A DNA stretch of 64,000 nucleotides from Gammaproteobacteria bacterium (GCA_027315405.1 DAHUYB010000001.1:1-64000), one strand, 5' to 3'. Counted from the first letter of the stretch, positions 8,191 to 21,144 are shown. Made by a program: numbers and translations. The notes: a model not told the origin generated them from the sequence alone.

Positions 8191-8231
8191 CACACGCCGG
8201 CTGGTGCTCGGAACGAGACCAGCCGGTTGTG
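8191..8231 (+). promoter_or_regulatory. Stable leader hairpin upstream of kup
   Basis: Arms CCGGCTGGT and ACCAGCCGG pair perfectly, an inner CTCG/CGAG stem closes a three-base loop, and outer CACA/TGTG bases extend it. It sits between the -10 box and the GGGAGG ribosome binding site of kup and is followed by TTTT. It could be an attenuator or a structured 5' UTR; I do not recognise a named riboswitch. Confidence 0.55.
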
Positions 8232-8262
8232 TTTTGGGATCCCTGGACAAGGGAGGCGTTGG

Positions 8263-10269
8263 GTGAGCAAGCCGGAAACAACTACGTCAGCACAACCGTC
8301 CGCAGCCCGCACCGCCAACGGTGAGGCGGCTCCCGCCGATCGCAAGCGCCTCCTGATCCTGAGTCTGGGCGCTTTGGGCGTGGTGTTCGGTGACATCGGC
8401 ACCAGCCCTCTGTATGCCATCAGCAGCCCGTTTTCCGGCGGGTACGGCCTGACGCCGACACCCGACAACGTACTCGGCGTGATCTCGCTGGTGTTCTGGT
8501 CGCTGATTATCATCGTGTGCATCAAATACCAGATGTTCGTGCTGCGCGCCGACAACAAGGGCGAAGGCGGCATCCTGGCGCTGCTCGCCATGCTCGATCC
8601 CTGGCGTGCACGCGGCAGCCAGCGCTCCCGGATCCTGATTGCACTGGGCATTTTCGGCGCTGCCTTGCTGTACGGCGACGGCATGATCACCCCGGCCATC
8701 TCGGTGTTGAGCGCGGTGGAAGGTCTGCAGGTGGCGACGCCGGCATTGCCGCATGCGGTGATCATCCTCATCACCGTAACGGTGCTGGTGGCGCTGTTCG
8801 CATTCCAGAAAGGCGGCACCAAACGCGTCGGCTTCGTGTTCGGCCCGGTGATGCTGGTGTGGTTCCTGGTGATCGCGTGGCTCGGGCTTGCGGCCATTAT
8901 CCATTACCCGGCGGTGCTGGTGGCCATCAATCCCATCTATGCCTTGCATTTCATTTTCCATCATGGTTTTGCCGATATTATTGTCTTGGGCGCGGTGTTC
9001 CTGTGCGTCACCGGAGCCGAAGCGCTGTATGCGGATATCGGGCACTTCGGCGTATTGCCGATCAGGCTGTCGTGGTTCATCTATGTGATGCCGGCGCTGA
9101 TGCTCAATTATTTCGGCCAGGGCGCGACGATACTGGCGAATCCCGGCCAAAAAGTGCAACTGTTGTTTTACAGCATGGTGCCCAATTCCGGCTGGTTTCT
9201 GTATCCGCTGGTGATTCTCGCGACTGTCGCCACGGTGATCGCCTCACAAGCGGTGATCTCCGGCGCCTTCTCGCTCATGAGCCAGGCGATCCAATTCGGC
9301 CAGAGTCCGCGGCTCACCATCATCCGCACTTCCCCGGACAAGGAAGGTCAGATCTACATCCCGTCGCTCAACTGGATCCTGATGCTGGCGACCATCGCCA
9401 TCGTGCTGGGTTTCAAGACCTCGGATAATCTGGCGGCCGCCTACGGCGTGGCGGTCAGCTCCACCATGGTAATCACCAGCGTGCTGCTGTTCTTCGCCAT
9501 GCGCGATGTGTGGCGCTGGCACATGGCGGTGATCGTGCCGATCATGGGATCTTTCATGCTCGTGGACTTGATGTTTTTCACCGCCAATATTTTCAAGATC
9601 TGGGACGGCGGCTGGTTGCCGTTGCTGGTGGGCTTGATCGGTTTCACCATCATGTCCACCTGGAGCACCGGTCGGCTAAACCTCATCAACCGCCTGCGTG
9701 AAAATACCGAGCCGCTGGATGTGTTCCTGGACCACATCCGCAGCATCCGGCCGGTACGCGTGCCGGGTACCGCAATTTTCATGACCGCGCCCAATCTCGG
9801 CACACCGCCCATGCTGCAGCATCATTTGCAGCACAATCAGGTATTACATGCGCAGGTGGTGCTGCTCACGGTGCTCACGGAAGATATCCCGTTTGTGCAC
9901 CCGCAGCGACGCCTGCAAGTGGAAAAACTCGATCAGGGGTTTTACCGGGTACAGGCGCATTACGGGTTCATGCAGATTCCGAATGTGCCGCAGGCATTGC
10001 GGCGCACCAAGGATTTTGGGCTGGTGATCGATCCCGAGACCGTCACCTATTACATCGGCCGCGAAACCCTGGTGCCCACAAAGAACAGACCGGCCATGAT
10101 GGCGTGGCGTGAAAAATTATTCGTCTTCATGTCCCGCAATGCCATCCGCGCCACGGATTTCTATCAGATCCCGCCGGACCGCACCGTGGAACTGGGTTTG
10201 CGTCTGCGGTTTGCCGAGATCCGCCCTGCACGCACGCCGCCGCCGGTGCCGCCACCCTCGCGATTGTGA
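8263..10269 (+). CDS. kup: Low-affinity potassium uptake protein Kup
   Basis: A 668-residue Kup/HAK/KUP potassium transporter (K+ uptake, probably with protons) of the inner membrane. The family signature GDIGTSPLYA is near residue 45, followed by about twelve hydrophobic segments and a cytoplasmic C-terminal domain, with normal length. GTG at 8263 follows GGGAGG by six bases and is preferred over an ATG at 8227, which lies inside the leader hairpin. The C-terminus ends in a Pro-rich tail. dedA follows after eight bases and may be co-transcribed. Confidence 0.93.
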   Translation: MSKPETTTSAQPSAARTANGEAAPADRKRLLILSLGALGVVFGDIGTSPLYAISSPFSGGYGLTPTPDNVLGVISLVFWSLIIIVCIKYQMFVLRADNKGEGGILALLAMLDPWRARGSQRSRILIALGIFGAALLYGDGMITPAISVLSAVEGLQVATPALPHAVIILITVTVLVALFAFQKGGTKRVGFVFGPVMLVWFLVIAWLGLAAIIHYPAVLVAINPIYALHFIFHHGFADIIVLGAVFLCVTGAEALYADIGHFGVLPIRLSWFIYVMPALMLNYFGQGATILANPGQKVQLLFYSMVPNSGWFLYPLVILATVATVIASQAVISGAFSLMSQAIQFGQSPRLTIIRTSPDKEGQIYIPSLNWILMLATIAIVLGFKTSDNLAAAYGVAVSSTMVITSVLLFFAMRDVWRWHMAVIVPIMGSFMLVDLMFFTANIFKIWDGGWLPLLVGLIGFTIMSTWSTGRLNLINRLRENTEPLDVFLDHIRSIRPVRVPGTAIFMTAPNLGTPPMLQHHLQHNQVLHAQVVLLTVLTEDIPFVHPQRRLQVEKLDQGFYRVQAHYGFMQIPNVPQALRRTKDFGLVIDPETVTYYIGRETLVPTKNRPAMMAWREKLFVFMSRNAIRATDFYQIPPDRTVELGLRLRFAEIRPARTPPPVPPPSRL

Positions 10270-10276
10270 AACCCGG

Positions 10277-10909
10277 ATGCTCGCCAAACTGATTTCGCTG
10301 CTCGCCGGATTCATCATCGCCGCCATCTCCACTCTGGGCTATGGCGGCATCGTGCTGCTCATGGCTATCGAGAGTGCCTGCATTCCGCTGCCATCCGAGA
10401 TTATCATGCCGTTCGCCGGCTATCTGGTGTACCGCGGCGAACTTACACTGTGGCTGGTGGCCGCGGCCGGCGCGTTCGGCTGTGTGCTGGGTTCGCTGCT
10501 GGCCTACTGGGCAGGCGCCCGGGGTGGGCGGCCGCTGGCGGAGAAATACGGCCGCTATATATTGGTATCGCCGCATGATTTGCAGACCGCGGACCGCTGG
10601 TTCCAGCGCCGCGGCGACATTATCATCCTCATCGGCCGGCTGCTGCCCCTGGTGCGCACTTTCATCGCCTTTCCCGCGGGTATAGCGCGCATGCCGATAT
10701 TCAAGTTCATCCTCTACACCTTCATCGGTTCCTATATTTGGTGCTGGGGTCTGGCGTGGTTGGGCGTGCGCCTCGGCGCACGCTGGGACAGCCTGTCCCC
10801 CTGGTTCCATCGTTTCGACACGCTCATCGTGACCCTGGCGCTGCTGGTCTTCGCCGGGTATGTATGGCGGCATCTCCGGCACCTGCGCCGGCCTCCGGCC
10901 TCCGGTTGA
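10277..10909 (+). CDS. DedA family membrane protein
   Basis: A 210-residue DedA/SNARE-associated family protein. These are inner-membrane proteins linked to lipid carrier (undecaprenyl phosphate) translocation and membrane homeostasis. The family patterns are present: an early ESACIPLPSE motif (residues ~31-40) and GRLLPLVRTFIAFPAG in the middle, with four or five hydrophobic segments. ATG at 10277 is chosen because upstream frame overlaps kup and lacks membrane character. It is eight bases downstream of kup. Confidence 0.88.
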   Translation: MLAKLISLLAGFIIAAISTLGYGGIVLLMAIESACIPLPSEIIMPFAGYLVYRGELTLWLVAAAGAFGCVLGSLLAYWAGARGGRPLAEKYGRYILVSPHDLQTADRWFQRRGDIIILIGRLLPLVRTFIAFPAGIARMPIFKFILYTFIGSYIWCWGLAWLGVRLGARWDSLSPWFHRFDTLIVTLALLVFAGYVWRHLRHLRRPPASG

Positions 10910-10914
10910 CACGC

Positions 10915-11060
10915 ACTCAGCATCAGTTAATAATTCCGCCAGCGCCGATTTGATACTCAGCTTGCGGGCGCTCTATAAATACGGCTAAAGCGGGGTCCGA
11001 AAGAACCTGCTCTAGCGCCCTATGGGAAAAACGCTGAGCGGGTTTTTTATCGGCAGGCAC
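10915..11060 (+). promoter_or_regulatory. Structured leader of the metF-metH operon
   Basis: Between dedA and metF lies a stretch with long-range pairing: GGGCGCT (10977 region) with AGCGCCC (11013 region), enclosing an inner stem AGCGGGGT/AACCTGCT. An A-run/T-run hairpin around 11026-11048 (CGCTGAGCG flanked by AAAAA and TTTTTT) sits just before the metF start. The layout suggests attenuation or a riboswitch. It does not match the S-adenosylhomocysteine or SAM riboswitch cores I know. Confidence 0.4.
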
Positions 11061-11063
11061 AAG

Positions 11064-11999
11064 ATGAATCAGCTTTCCACAGCCTGGGACCAGCAGGCAT
11101 TTCCGGTCTATCCCGCCGTGTCCTTCGAGTTTTTTCCGCCCAGCACGCCGCAGCTGCAGCAGAATCTTTGGCAGGCGCTGGAGCGTTTGGCGCTTTTGTC
11201 TCCGCGTTTCGTGTCGGTAACCTATGGCGCGGGCGGTTCCACCCGCGAGCGCACCCATGACACCGTGGTCGCCATCGAACGGCAATTGGGCCTGCGCCCG
11301 GCCGCGCATCTGACCTGCGTGGGCGCCGGCAAAACCGAAATCGAAGCGGTGGCACGCCGCTACTGGCAGGCCGGCATCCGGCATGTGGTGGCGCTGCGCG
11401 GCGATCCCGCGGAAGGCATCGGCCGGTTTGCACCTCATCCGCATGGCTACTCCTGTGCGGCCGATCTGGTGGCGGGCCTGAAACACGTGGCGGATTTCGA
11501 GATCAGCGTGGCGGCCCATCCCGAGACGCACCCGGATGCGCTCTCACCGCAAGCGGACCTGGAAAATCTCAAGCGCAAGCAGGACGCGGGCGCGGCCCGC
11601 GGCATCACCCAGTTTTTTTTCGACGCGGAAGTGTTTCTGCGTTTTCGCGACGCCGCCGTGAAGGCCGGCGTGCGCATGCCGCTGGTGCCCGGCATCCTGC
11701 CGGTGACCAATTTCCAGCAGGTGCAGAAGTTCAGCGCCCGCTGCGGCGCTAGCGTGCCCGCGTCCCTGGCGCGCTTTTTCGAAGGACTCGACGCTGATCC
11801 GGAAACCCGCAAGCTGGTGGCGGCGCACGTGGCCGGCGAGCTATGCCGCCGGCTGCAAAGCGAGGGTGTGAACGAGTTTCATTTTTATACCCTCAACCGC
11901 GCGGAACTCACGCGCGCTATTTGCCATCTGCTGGGTATCCGCGCCGCCGCGCACACCACAAGCGCTGCGCTGCCCGGCGGCAATCCGGCCGGCGATTGA
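11064..11999 (+). CDS. metF: Methylenetetrahydrofolate reductase
   Basis: A 311-residue FAD-dependent reductase converting 5,10-methylene-THF to 5-methyl-THF, the methyl donor for MetH. Family landmarks are visible: SFEFFPP with the conserved Glu (residues ~22-28), [23 protein letters not shown], a YSCAADLV segment and [21 protein letters not shown] at 11064 gives the usual N-terminus; an earlier ATG at 11022 would lie in the leader hairpin. metH follows eight bases downstream, so the two form an operon for methionine methylation. Confidence 0.95.
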   Translation: MNQLSTAWDQQAFPVYPAVSFEFFPPSTPQLQQNLWQALERLALLSPRFVSVTYGAGGSTRERTHDTVVAIERQLGLRPAAHLTCVGAGKTEIEAVARRYWQAGIRHVVALRGDPAEGIGRFAPHPHGYSCAADLVAGLKHVADFEISVAAHPETHPDALSPQADLENLKRKQDAGAARGITQFFFDAEVFLRFRDAAVKAGVRMPLVPGILPVTNFQQVQKFSARCGASVPASLARFFEGLDADPETRKLVAAHVAGELCRRLQSEGVNEFHFYTLNRAELTRAICHLLGIRAAAHTTSAALPGGNPAGD

Positions 12000-12007
12000 G
12001 GCGGCGC

Positions 12008-15685
<3,678 letters not shown>

Positions 15686-15799
15686 ATACCGAGGTGAGGG
15701 GTGAGAGGGGCAAGGTTGAAGGCGTTGACGCCTGAGTGACATTTCTTTCCTATCCCCACCCGGTCAACGTCTCCCCGAGAGCCCCGTTGTTGGGCCTAA

Positions 15800-15820
15800 G
15801 GCGGGGCAACCCGCCGATTT
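15800..15820 (+). terminator. Weak terminator-like hairpin after metH
   Basis: GGCGGG-GCAA-CCCGCC followed by GATTTTC, about 115 bases after the metH stop. The T-run is short, so it may only partly end transcription before the small exported protein gene. Confidence 0.4.
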
Positions 15821-15845
15821 TCAACACCCTTAGGAGATAGAGACC

Positions 15846-16175
15846 ATGAAACTGACCACCACCCTGGTTGCGGGTGCGCTCTTGGCCCTCGCTGGCTCTT
15901 CGCTGGTGTATGCCCAGCAAGCCCCGGCCCCAACCCCGCAGCAGAAGGAAACCCGTCATATCCGCAAGGATACCCGCGACATCCATCATGACCGGCGCGA
16001 TGTGCGCCATGACCAGCGCCAGATCAACCGTGACGTGGCCCAGGGCAAGTTCAGAAAAGCCAGGGCCCAGGTAAGGGATATGCGCAAGGACAAGCGCGAC
16101 ATCCGTCACGACAAGAAAAATCGCCGGCATGTGCGCCGTGTGCGCCATCATCAGAACCATCACGATCACGGCTGA
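15846..16175 (+). CDS. Small exported, highly basic Arg/His/Asp-rich repeat protein
   Basis: A 109-residue protein with a clear signal peptide (residues 1-23, cleavage near VYAQQ). The mature part is built from short imperfect repeats rich in Arg, His, Asp and Lys, such as RKDTRDIHHD, HDRRDVRHDQ and RKDKRDIRHD. There is a good AGGAG site upstream. The repeats alternate basic and acidic residues, and the His-rich tail could bind metal or nucleic acid, but no function is known. It is transcribed ahead of the DUF1800/DUF1501 genes. Confidence 0.75.
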   Translation: MKLTTTLVAGALLALAGSSLVYAQQAPAPTPQQKETRHIRKDTRDIHHDRRDVRHDQRQINRDVAQGKFRKARAQVRDMRKDKRDIRHDKKNRRHVRRVRHHQNHHDHG

Positions 16176-16192
16176 TCCGCGGGCTGAAGGCC

Positions 16193-17698
16193 ATGACCGC
16201 TGTCATCAGACCAGACAAGCGTAGAGCTTGGCTGCCGGTGCTGGTGGCGGCGGTTTTATTTCCGCTGTCGGTGAGCGCCTGGGCGTCCAGCGACGCCCAG
16301 GCGCTGCATGTTCTGAATCGTCTGGCGTTTGGTCCGGCGCCGGGGGATGTGCAGCGCGTCGCAAACATGGGCGTGGATCAGTACATCCAGCAGCAACTAC
16401 ACCCGGATTCCATGCCGTTGCCGGAGGCGCTGCAACAGCAGCTCGCCAGCTTCGCTACGCTGCAACGTTCGCCCACGGAGCTCTTCGCGCAGTACGGCCC
16501 GCAGCCGCACCCCCGCGGTGAGAAACCCACGCCTGCGGAACGCAAAGCGCTGCGCCAACGCGCCCGGGTGATTTTGCAGCAGGCCGCCGAGGCGCGCCTG
16601 CTGCGCGCCGTCGAGAGTCCGCGCCAGTTGCAGGAAGTCATGACCGCGTTCTGGTTCAACCATTTCAATGTATTTGCCGGCAAAGGCCTCGACTATCTGT
16701 GGATCGGCAGCTACGAGCAGCGTGCCATCCGCCCCTACGCCCTCGGCCATTTTCGGGATCTCTTGTTCGCCACCGCCAAAAGCCCGGCCATGCTGTTCTA
16801 CCTGGACAATTGGCTGGACACGCAGCCCGGCACGCCGCACGCCAAGGGCCGTTTCCAGGGCATCAATGAGAACTACAGCCGCGAAATCATGGAACTGCAT
16901 ACCCTCGGCGTGAACGGCGGTTACACCCAGACCGATGTCACTACCCTGGCGCACATCCTGACGGGCTGGGGATTGTGTCCGCCCCGCGGTTTTTTTTCCA
17001 GACCCAGCGGGTTTTGTTTCGATCCCCAGCGCCATGATTTCAACAGCCAGGTTTTTCTGGGCAGCGAGATCGCCGGCGGCGGTCAACGAGAAATACAACA
17101 GGCCTTGGCGATGCTGGCGGACAGTCCGGTTACCGCCCGGCACCTGAGTTACGAACTGGCGCAGTACTTCGTGGCCGACCATCCGCCCAGCGCGCTGGTG
17201 GAGCGTCTGACGCAGCAATGGCTGCACAGTGACGGCGATATCGCCGCGGTGCTGGACACGCTGTTCCACAGCCCGGAATTCTGGTCAGCGCACTATACCG
17301 GCAATAAGTTCAAGACACCTTATGAATACGTGATTTCCATGGTGCGCGCCAGCGGCCAGCCGCTCACCAACGTGCAGCCGTTGCTGGGGATGATGGCGCG
17401 CCTCGGCATGCCGCTGTACGGCTGTCTCACGCCCGACGGCTACAAAAACACCCGGGGTGTATGGCTCAACCCCGATGCCATGATGATGCGCCTGAGCTTT
17501 GCCACGGCACTCGGTTACGGCAACCTGCGGCTTGATTCCAATGGCATGCGCCCCGAAAAACCCGAGCAGCGTGTCACACAATTATTTGACACCTTGCGTG
17601 GTTTGTTCACGCCCCAGGAAATCGTGAAGATTGATTCGCAACCGCTGCCATTGCGCGCCGGCCTGATTCTCGGCAGCCCACAGTTCCAGTACCGCTGA
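16193..17698 (+). CDS. DUF1800 family exported protein
   Basis: A 501-residue protein with an N-terminal signal peptide (cleavage near VSAWA). DUF1800 features are visible: an early LNRLAFGP segment, EVMTAFWFNHFNVF (residues ~150), and NYSREIMELHTLGVNGGYTQ at ~230, followed by the conserved Gly/Trp-rich part. Proteins of this family are exported and often encoded next to a DUF1501 protein, as here; their biochemical role is unknown. The gene starts 17 bases after the small basic protein. Confidence 0.9.
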   Translation: MTAVIRPDKRRAWLPVLVAAVLFPLSVSAWASSDAQALHVLNRLAFGPAPGDVQRVANMGVDQYIQQQLHPDSMPLPEALQQQLASFATLQRSPTELFAQYGPQPHPRGEKPTPAERKALRQRARVILQQAAEARLLRAVESPRQLQEVMTAFWFNHFNVFAGKGLDYLWIGSYEQRAIRPYALGHFRDLLFATAKSPAMLFYLDNWLDTQPGTPHAKGRFQGINENYSREIMELHTLGVNGGYTQTDVTTLAHILTGWGLCPPRGFFSRPSGFCFDPQRHDFNSQVFLGSEIAGGGQREIQQALAMLADSPVTARHLSYELAQYFVADHPPSALVERLTQQWLHSDGDIAAVLDTLFHSPEFWSAHYTGNKFKTPYEYVISMVRASGQPLTNVQPLLGMMARLGMPLYGCLTPDGYKNTRGVWLNPDAMMMRLSFATALGYGNLRLDSNGMRPEKPEQRVTQLFDTLRGLFTPQEIVKIDSQPLPLRAGLILGSPQFQYR

Positions 17699-17906
17699 TC
17701 AGGAGGTGAGGCGTGAGGAATGAGGCGTGCGGCCTCAGCAGTGAAGGGTGGGAAGTGAGCGTGAGGCCGGTACTTTCACCGAACAACCGTTAGCTGTTCG
17801 ATCCGGCTTCACGCCCGGACAGGGATGTTCGGGCCGGTTAACCCACCCTGGAAGGTTCTGTGTGCGAGAGACGCTCAAGATTTTTTCAATGTGAAGGAGG
17901 CAAACC

Positions 17907-19148
17907 ATGAACCGCCGTGAATTTCTTCAGCATGCCGCGCTGGTTTCAGGCGCAACCCTGGTTGCTCTCGGTACTCGCGGCTGGGCTGCGCGCTTGTCCG
18001 ATGCCATCGCCGGCAACCGCCGGCTAATCGTGATTTTCCTGCGTGGCGCGGTGGATGGCCTGAACGTGGTGGTGCCTTATGCGGACGACCGTTATTACCA
18101 AGCCCGGCCTACCATCGCCATTCCCAAGTCCGGGCAAGACAACGGTGCGCTGGACCTGGACGGCTACTTCGGCCTGCATCCGGCGCTGGCAGCCGTGCTA
18201 CCCCTATGGCAAAACAAGAGCATGGCCTTCGTTCAGGCCAGCGGTTCGCCGGATCCCAACCGCTCGCATTTCGAGGCCCAGGCCTATATGGAAACCGGCG
18301 CGCCCGGCGACACCGCCGTCAGCAGCGGCTGGATGAACCGCCTGCTGGGCGCGCTGCCCGGTCCGCATGCACCCACCGAGGCCCTGAGTCTCGGCACCGC
18401 GCTGCCGCGCATCTTCACCGGCCCCAACCCGGTTTCGAACCTGCCCCTGGGCCGCAACGCCGGTCATCCCATGCCCATCGACCGGCCGCGTGTCGCCGAT
18501 GCATTCGACGCGCTTTATCAAGGCAATACCATGGTGGACCAGGTTTTTCATCAGGGCCAGCAGGCGCGCAGCGAACTGATGATGGATTTGCAACAAGACA
18601 TGGCCGATTCCTATAACGGCGCACCCTCGGTCATTGGATTCGCCAACGATACCCAACGGTTGGCAAAACTCATGGCGGGCGACGCCAGCATCCGTCTCGC
18701 GTTTCTGTCGGTAGGCGGCTGGGATACCCATGTGAGCGAGGGCTCCGCCCAGGGCCAGCTCGCCAATCATCTGCAGGCACTCGGCCAGGGACTCGCGGCA
18801 CTCATCCAGGGACTCGGCAGCCTGTATCAGGACAGCGTGATCCTGGTGATGTCGGAATTTGGCCGCACCTTCCGGGAGAACGGCAATGCCGGCACCGACC
18901 ATGGTCACGGCAACGTCATGTGGCTGTTGGGCGGCCAGGTGAACGGCGGCAAGGTCTATGGCGACTGGCCGGGCCTGTCCGACGACCAGCTTTACCAGAA
19001 CCGCGACTTGGCGGTGACCACGGATTTCCGTCAGGTGATCGGCACGCTGCTCAGCCGCCATCTGCGCTTAGCGGACGCTGGACTCGCCCAGGTGTTTCCG
19101 GATGGACTCGGCGCTGGGGTAAATCTTTCCGCGCTGCTCAAAGCCTGA
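17907..19148 (+). CDS. DUF1501 family Tat-exported protein
   Basis: A 413-residue protein starting with a twin-arginine signal (MNRREFLQHAALVSGATLVA), preceded by AAGGAGG. DUF1501 proteins resemble the sulfatase/phosphatase-like fold and are almost always paired with DUF1800 proteins. Conserved stretches are FLRGAVDGLN, GGWDTH, ILVMSEFGRTFRENG and DHGHGNV. The usual partner, the DUF1800 gene, is immediately upstream with a 208-base gap. The pair is expected in the periplasm; substrate unknown. Confidence 0.9.
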   Translation: MNRREFLQHAALVSGATLVALGTRGWAARLSDAIAGNRRLIVIFLRGAVDGLNVVVPYADDRYYQARPTIAIPKSGQDNGALDLDGYFGLHPALAAVLPLWQNKSMAFVQASGSPDPNRSHFEAQAYMETGAPGDTAVSSGWMNRLLGALPGPHAPTEALSLGTALPRIFTGPNPVSNLPLGRNAGHPMPIDRPRVADAFDALYQGNTMVDQVFHQGQQARSELMMDLQQDMADSYNGAPSVIGFANDTQRLAKLMAGDASIRLAFLSVGGWDTHVSEGSAQGQLANHLQALGQGLAALIQGLGSLYQDSVILVMSEFGRTFRENGNAGTDHGHGNVMWLLGGQVNGGKVYGDWPGLSDDQLYQNRDLAVTTDFRQVIGTLLSRHLRLADAGLAQVFPDGLGAGVNLSALLKA

Positions 19149-19229
19149 GCGGCGACCGCGAGCACCCACAAAAAAGCGTAAACTTGCGCGCGCGGCATTC
19201 TGCCGCAGCCATTTTCAGGAGGTTTGTTT

Positions 19230-19733
19230 ATGTCCCTGTCCATGTACCAGGCTTCGGTGCCGGTGTTTATCCGCATGCTCACCAATTTGTCCGCGATCCT
19301 CAAGAAGGGCGAAGCCCACGCCCAGGGTAAAAAGATCGATCCCGCGGTGTTCACCGGCGCGCGCCTGGCGCCCGACATGCTGCCGCTGGTGCGCCAGATC
19401 CAGATCGCCAGCGACCAGGTCAAGGGCTGCGCCGCGCGGCTCGCGGGCCTGGAGCCGCCGGCCTACGAAGACAAGGAACAGAGTTTCGCGGATCTGTACG
19501 CGCGCATCGACAAGACCATCGCCTATCTCAAGAGCGTCAAGCCCGCGCAGATCGATGGCTCCGAGGAACGGCGCGTGGAACTGAAATTGCACGACAAAAC
19601 CGTGGTGCTCAAGGGCCAGGATTATTTGTTGGAGCGCGTCTACCCGAATTTCTTTTTCCACGTGACCACCGCCTACGCCATCCTGCGGCACAACGGCGTG
19701 GAGATCGGCAAGGGCGATTTCCTCGGAGTGTAG
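19230..19733 (+). CDS. DUF1993 family protein
   Basis: A 167-residue soluble, helical DUF1993 protein. Its start is fixed by a strong AGGAGG ending eight bases before ATG 19230. The family's C-terminal pattern is clear: FFFHVTTAYAILRHNGVEIG then KGDFLG. These proteins look like DinB-type four-helix bundles; enzymatic role unknown. The terminator at 19759 follows directly. In the inferred ancestral layout this gene converged on the S41 protease gene now at 33029-36295. Confidence 0.85.
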   Translation: MSLSMYQASVPVFIRMLTNLSAILKKGEAHAQGKKIDPAVFTGARLAPDMLPLVRQIQIASDQVKGCAARLAGLEPPAYEDKEQSFADLYARIDKTIAYLKSVKPAQIDGSEERRVELKLHDKTVVLKGQDYLLERVYPNFFFHVTTAYAILRHNGVEIGKGDFLGV

Positions 19734-19758
19734 ATTTCCAGCCGCGATTGCAACCCAC

Positions 19759-19792
19759 AAAAAAGGCCGCTCCATCATGGAGCGGCCTTTTG
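19759..19792 (+). terminator. Bidirectional terminator (left copy)
   Basis: A-run, then stem GGCCGCTCC / GGAGCGGCC with loop ATCAT, then TTTT. It ends the DUF1993 gene. An identical hairpin lies at 32976-33008 next to the S41 protease gene. Confidence 0.9.
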
Positions 19793-19849
19793 ATTTGCAC
19801 GCGCTGCGGCGTCAGTGCAACGGCGGCAGGTGCGGGTGGTGGTTGGGGT
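19759..19849. repeat. 91-bp direct repeat, left copy (island boundary)
   Basis: Matches 32976-33066 over 91 bases with one mismatch (GTCAGTG here, GTCAATG there). The sequence is the terminator plus a stretch that, at the right copy, encodes the last codons of the S41 protease on the minus strand. At this left copy the protease sequence stops after 19849, so it is only a 3'-end fragment. Confidence 0.95.
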
Positions 19850-20214
19850 GACAGCGAACCGTTTCTTGACCTTTTCTGTACAAATGATCGCAGTCCATAT
19901 TCAGCCGTAAGCCTTGCGGTGCTTGAACTTCTTATCATCTGAAAAGGAACGATCTGGACAAGACGCAGCCACTGCGTTAATAATTGTCCCTAAGAAGAGC
20001 GTCGTTAGCAGGCGCTGCGGCCGTCGAGCAGGTATCTCGATGTAACCGCGCAATAAATAGGGATCCACATGAACACTCGAATTCATCGTCTCCTTGGGCA
20101 AGTTGTCTTCGCTACTTCAACAATTGCTATTCCCGCTGTGCATCCGGGATCGGTTGGAACCAAAGCAATCGGTGAGGGCTGTCCAGCCATGTGAAGCTGG
20201 TAAAAGGAGGCACA
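19850..20214. other. Intergenic left end of the 13-kb island
   Basis: No convincing gene. It lies between the left direct repeat and the AraC regulator and is less GC-rich than the backbone. I see no integrase or transposase remnant here. It probably holds the promoter for the AraC-type gene. Confidence 0.4.
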
Positions 20215-21144
20215 ATGAATATAAAAGAGGGGCTTCCTGGCCGTCCCGACCAAACGGCGACCCGCATTCTCATGCACTGCGGGAATAAATCTGTACCCTA
20301 TTTTCAAGAGCCGCCCTTACTTGAGGCGGGGCAGCGTGGCGCGTATGTATTCGAGCGACGTGTCGCCATAGGTAGTTACCTGCCTCCGCATACCTTCGAT
20401 GAACATGTCTTTCTCTTGCCAGTAGGCGGCGAGGGCGTTCCGTTCAAAAGCGCCCTGAATGGCCACCAGATTCGCGGTTACATAGAGCCCTGGCGATTCC
20501 GTTTCCTGGCTGCGGGTGACAGCCTGTCAACATCCTGGGCGGCGCCGATGGATAGTATTCTGGTTACTATTCATCCGCATACACTGCATCGTGCACTCAG
20601 CACTGATCCGGATAGCCATTACCCCGAGCTCATCTCGCGAATAGCGGCACACGAAGATCAGGTACTGAGGCACCTTACGCTTGCGATGCAGTCTTATCTT
20701 GCCTCCGACAGGCTCGCCGGCAAGATTTTTGAAAATTCTTTGTTGGCTGCGATTGCTGCTCGGCTTCTCTTTAATTACGGAAATGGACGACGCAGTAACG
20801 CGAGCGGTACATTGTTGCCGCGCTGGAAGCGCGTGCGCGTTGAGACGTACATCCGGGAGAATTTTGCCAACCCACTGACACTCGCCGATGCGGCGGCTGT
20901 TGTTGAGATGAACCCGTATCAGCTGTGCCGGACATTTCGCGCGACGACCGGGCAAAATCTCTGGCAGTTCGTACTCGAATGCCGTGTGCGTGAAGCGATG
21001 CGCAGGATCTGCAATCGCCGGGCACTGCCTCTTGCCCACATCGCACGCGACTGCGGGTTCGAAAGCTATTCACAGTTCATCGCCGCATTCCGCAAATTTA
21101 TCGGTTGCCTGCCGAGCGAGTATCGCCGCACCATTGGCAGATGA
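20215..21144 (+). CDS. AraC family transcriptional regulator
   Basis: A 309-residue regulator. The N-terminal half is a cupin-like sensing region (residues ~25-150), and the C-terminal ~100 residues hold the two AraC helix-turn-helix motifs: LTLADAAAVVEMNPYQLCRT and IARDCGFESYSQFIAAFRKF. ATG at 20215 follows AAAGGAGG; an earlier frame start at 20191 overlaps that site. It is the first gene of the island and the only regulator in it, so it is the best candidate controller of the downstream genes. Ligand unknown. Confidence 0.9.
   Translation: MNIKEGLPGRPDQTATRILMHCGNKSVPYFQEPPLLEAGQRGAYVFERRVAIGSYLPPHTFDEHVFLLPVGGEGVPFKSALNGHQIRGYIEPWRFRFLAAGDSLSTSWAAPMDSILVTIHPHTLHRALSTDPDSHYPELISRIAAHEDQVLRHLTLAMQSYLASDRLAGKIFENSLLAAIAARLLFNYGNGRRSNASGTLLPRWKRVRVETYIRENFANPLTLADAAAVVEMNPYQLCRTFRATTGQNLWQFVLECRVREAMRRICNRRALPLAHIARDCGFESYSQFIAAFRKFIGCLPSEYRRTIGR

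Larger units (their letters stand above)
7631..8262. other. Intergenic region between phage-derived module and kup
   Basis: About 630 bases without a convincing gene. It should contain the AlpA promoter on the minus strand and the right-hand end of the element, but I see no integrase, tRNA gene or clear attachment-site repeat. A TATAAT hexamer at 8127-8132 and the hairpin at 8191-8231 belong to the kup leader. Confidence 0.5.

Noticed and set aside
10915-11063. S-adenosylhomocysteine riboswitch upstream of metF
   Set aside because: The conserved core of that class is not present; only generic stems are seen.
10923-11531. Long minus-strand frame across metF
   Set aside because: It is antisense to a clear metF with all family motifs; its sequence is Arg/Gln/His-rich as expected from a shadow frame.
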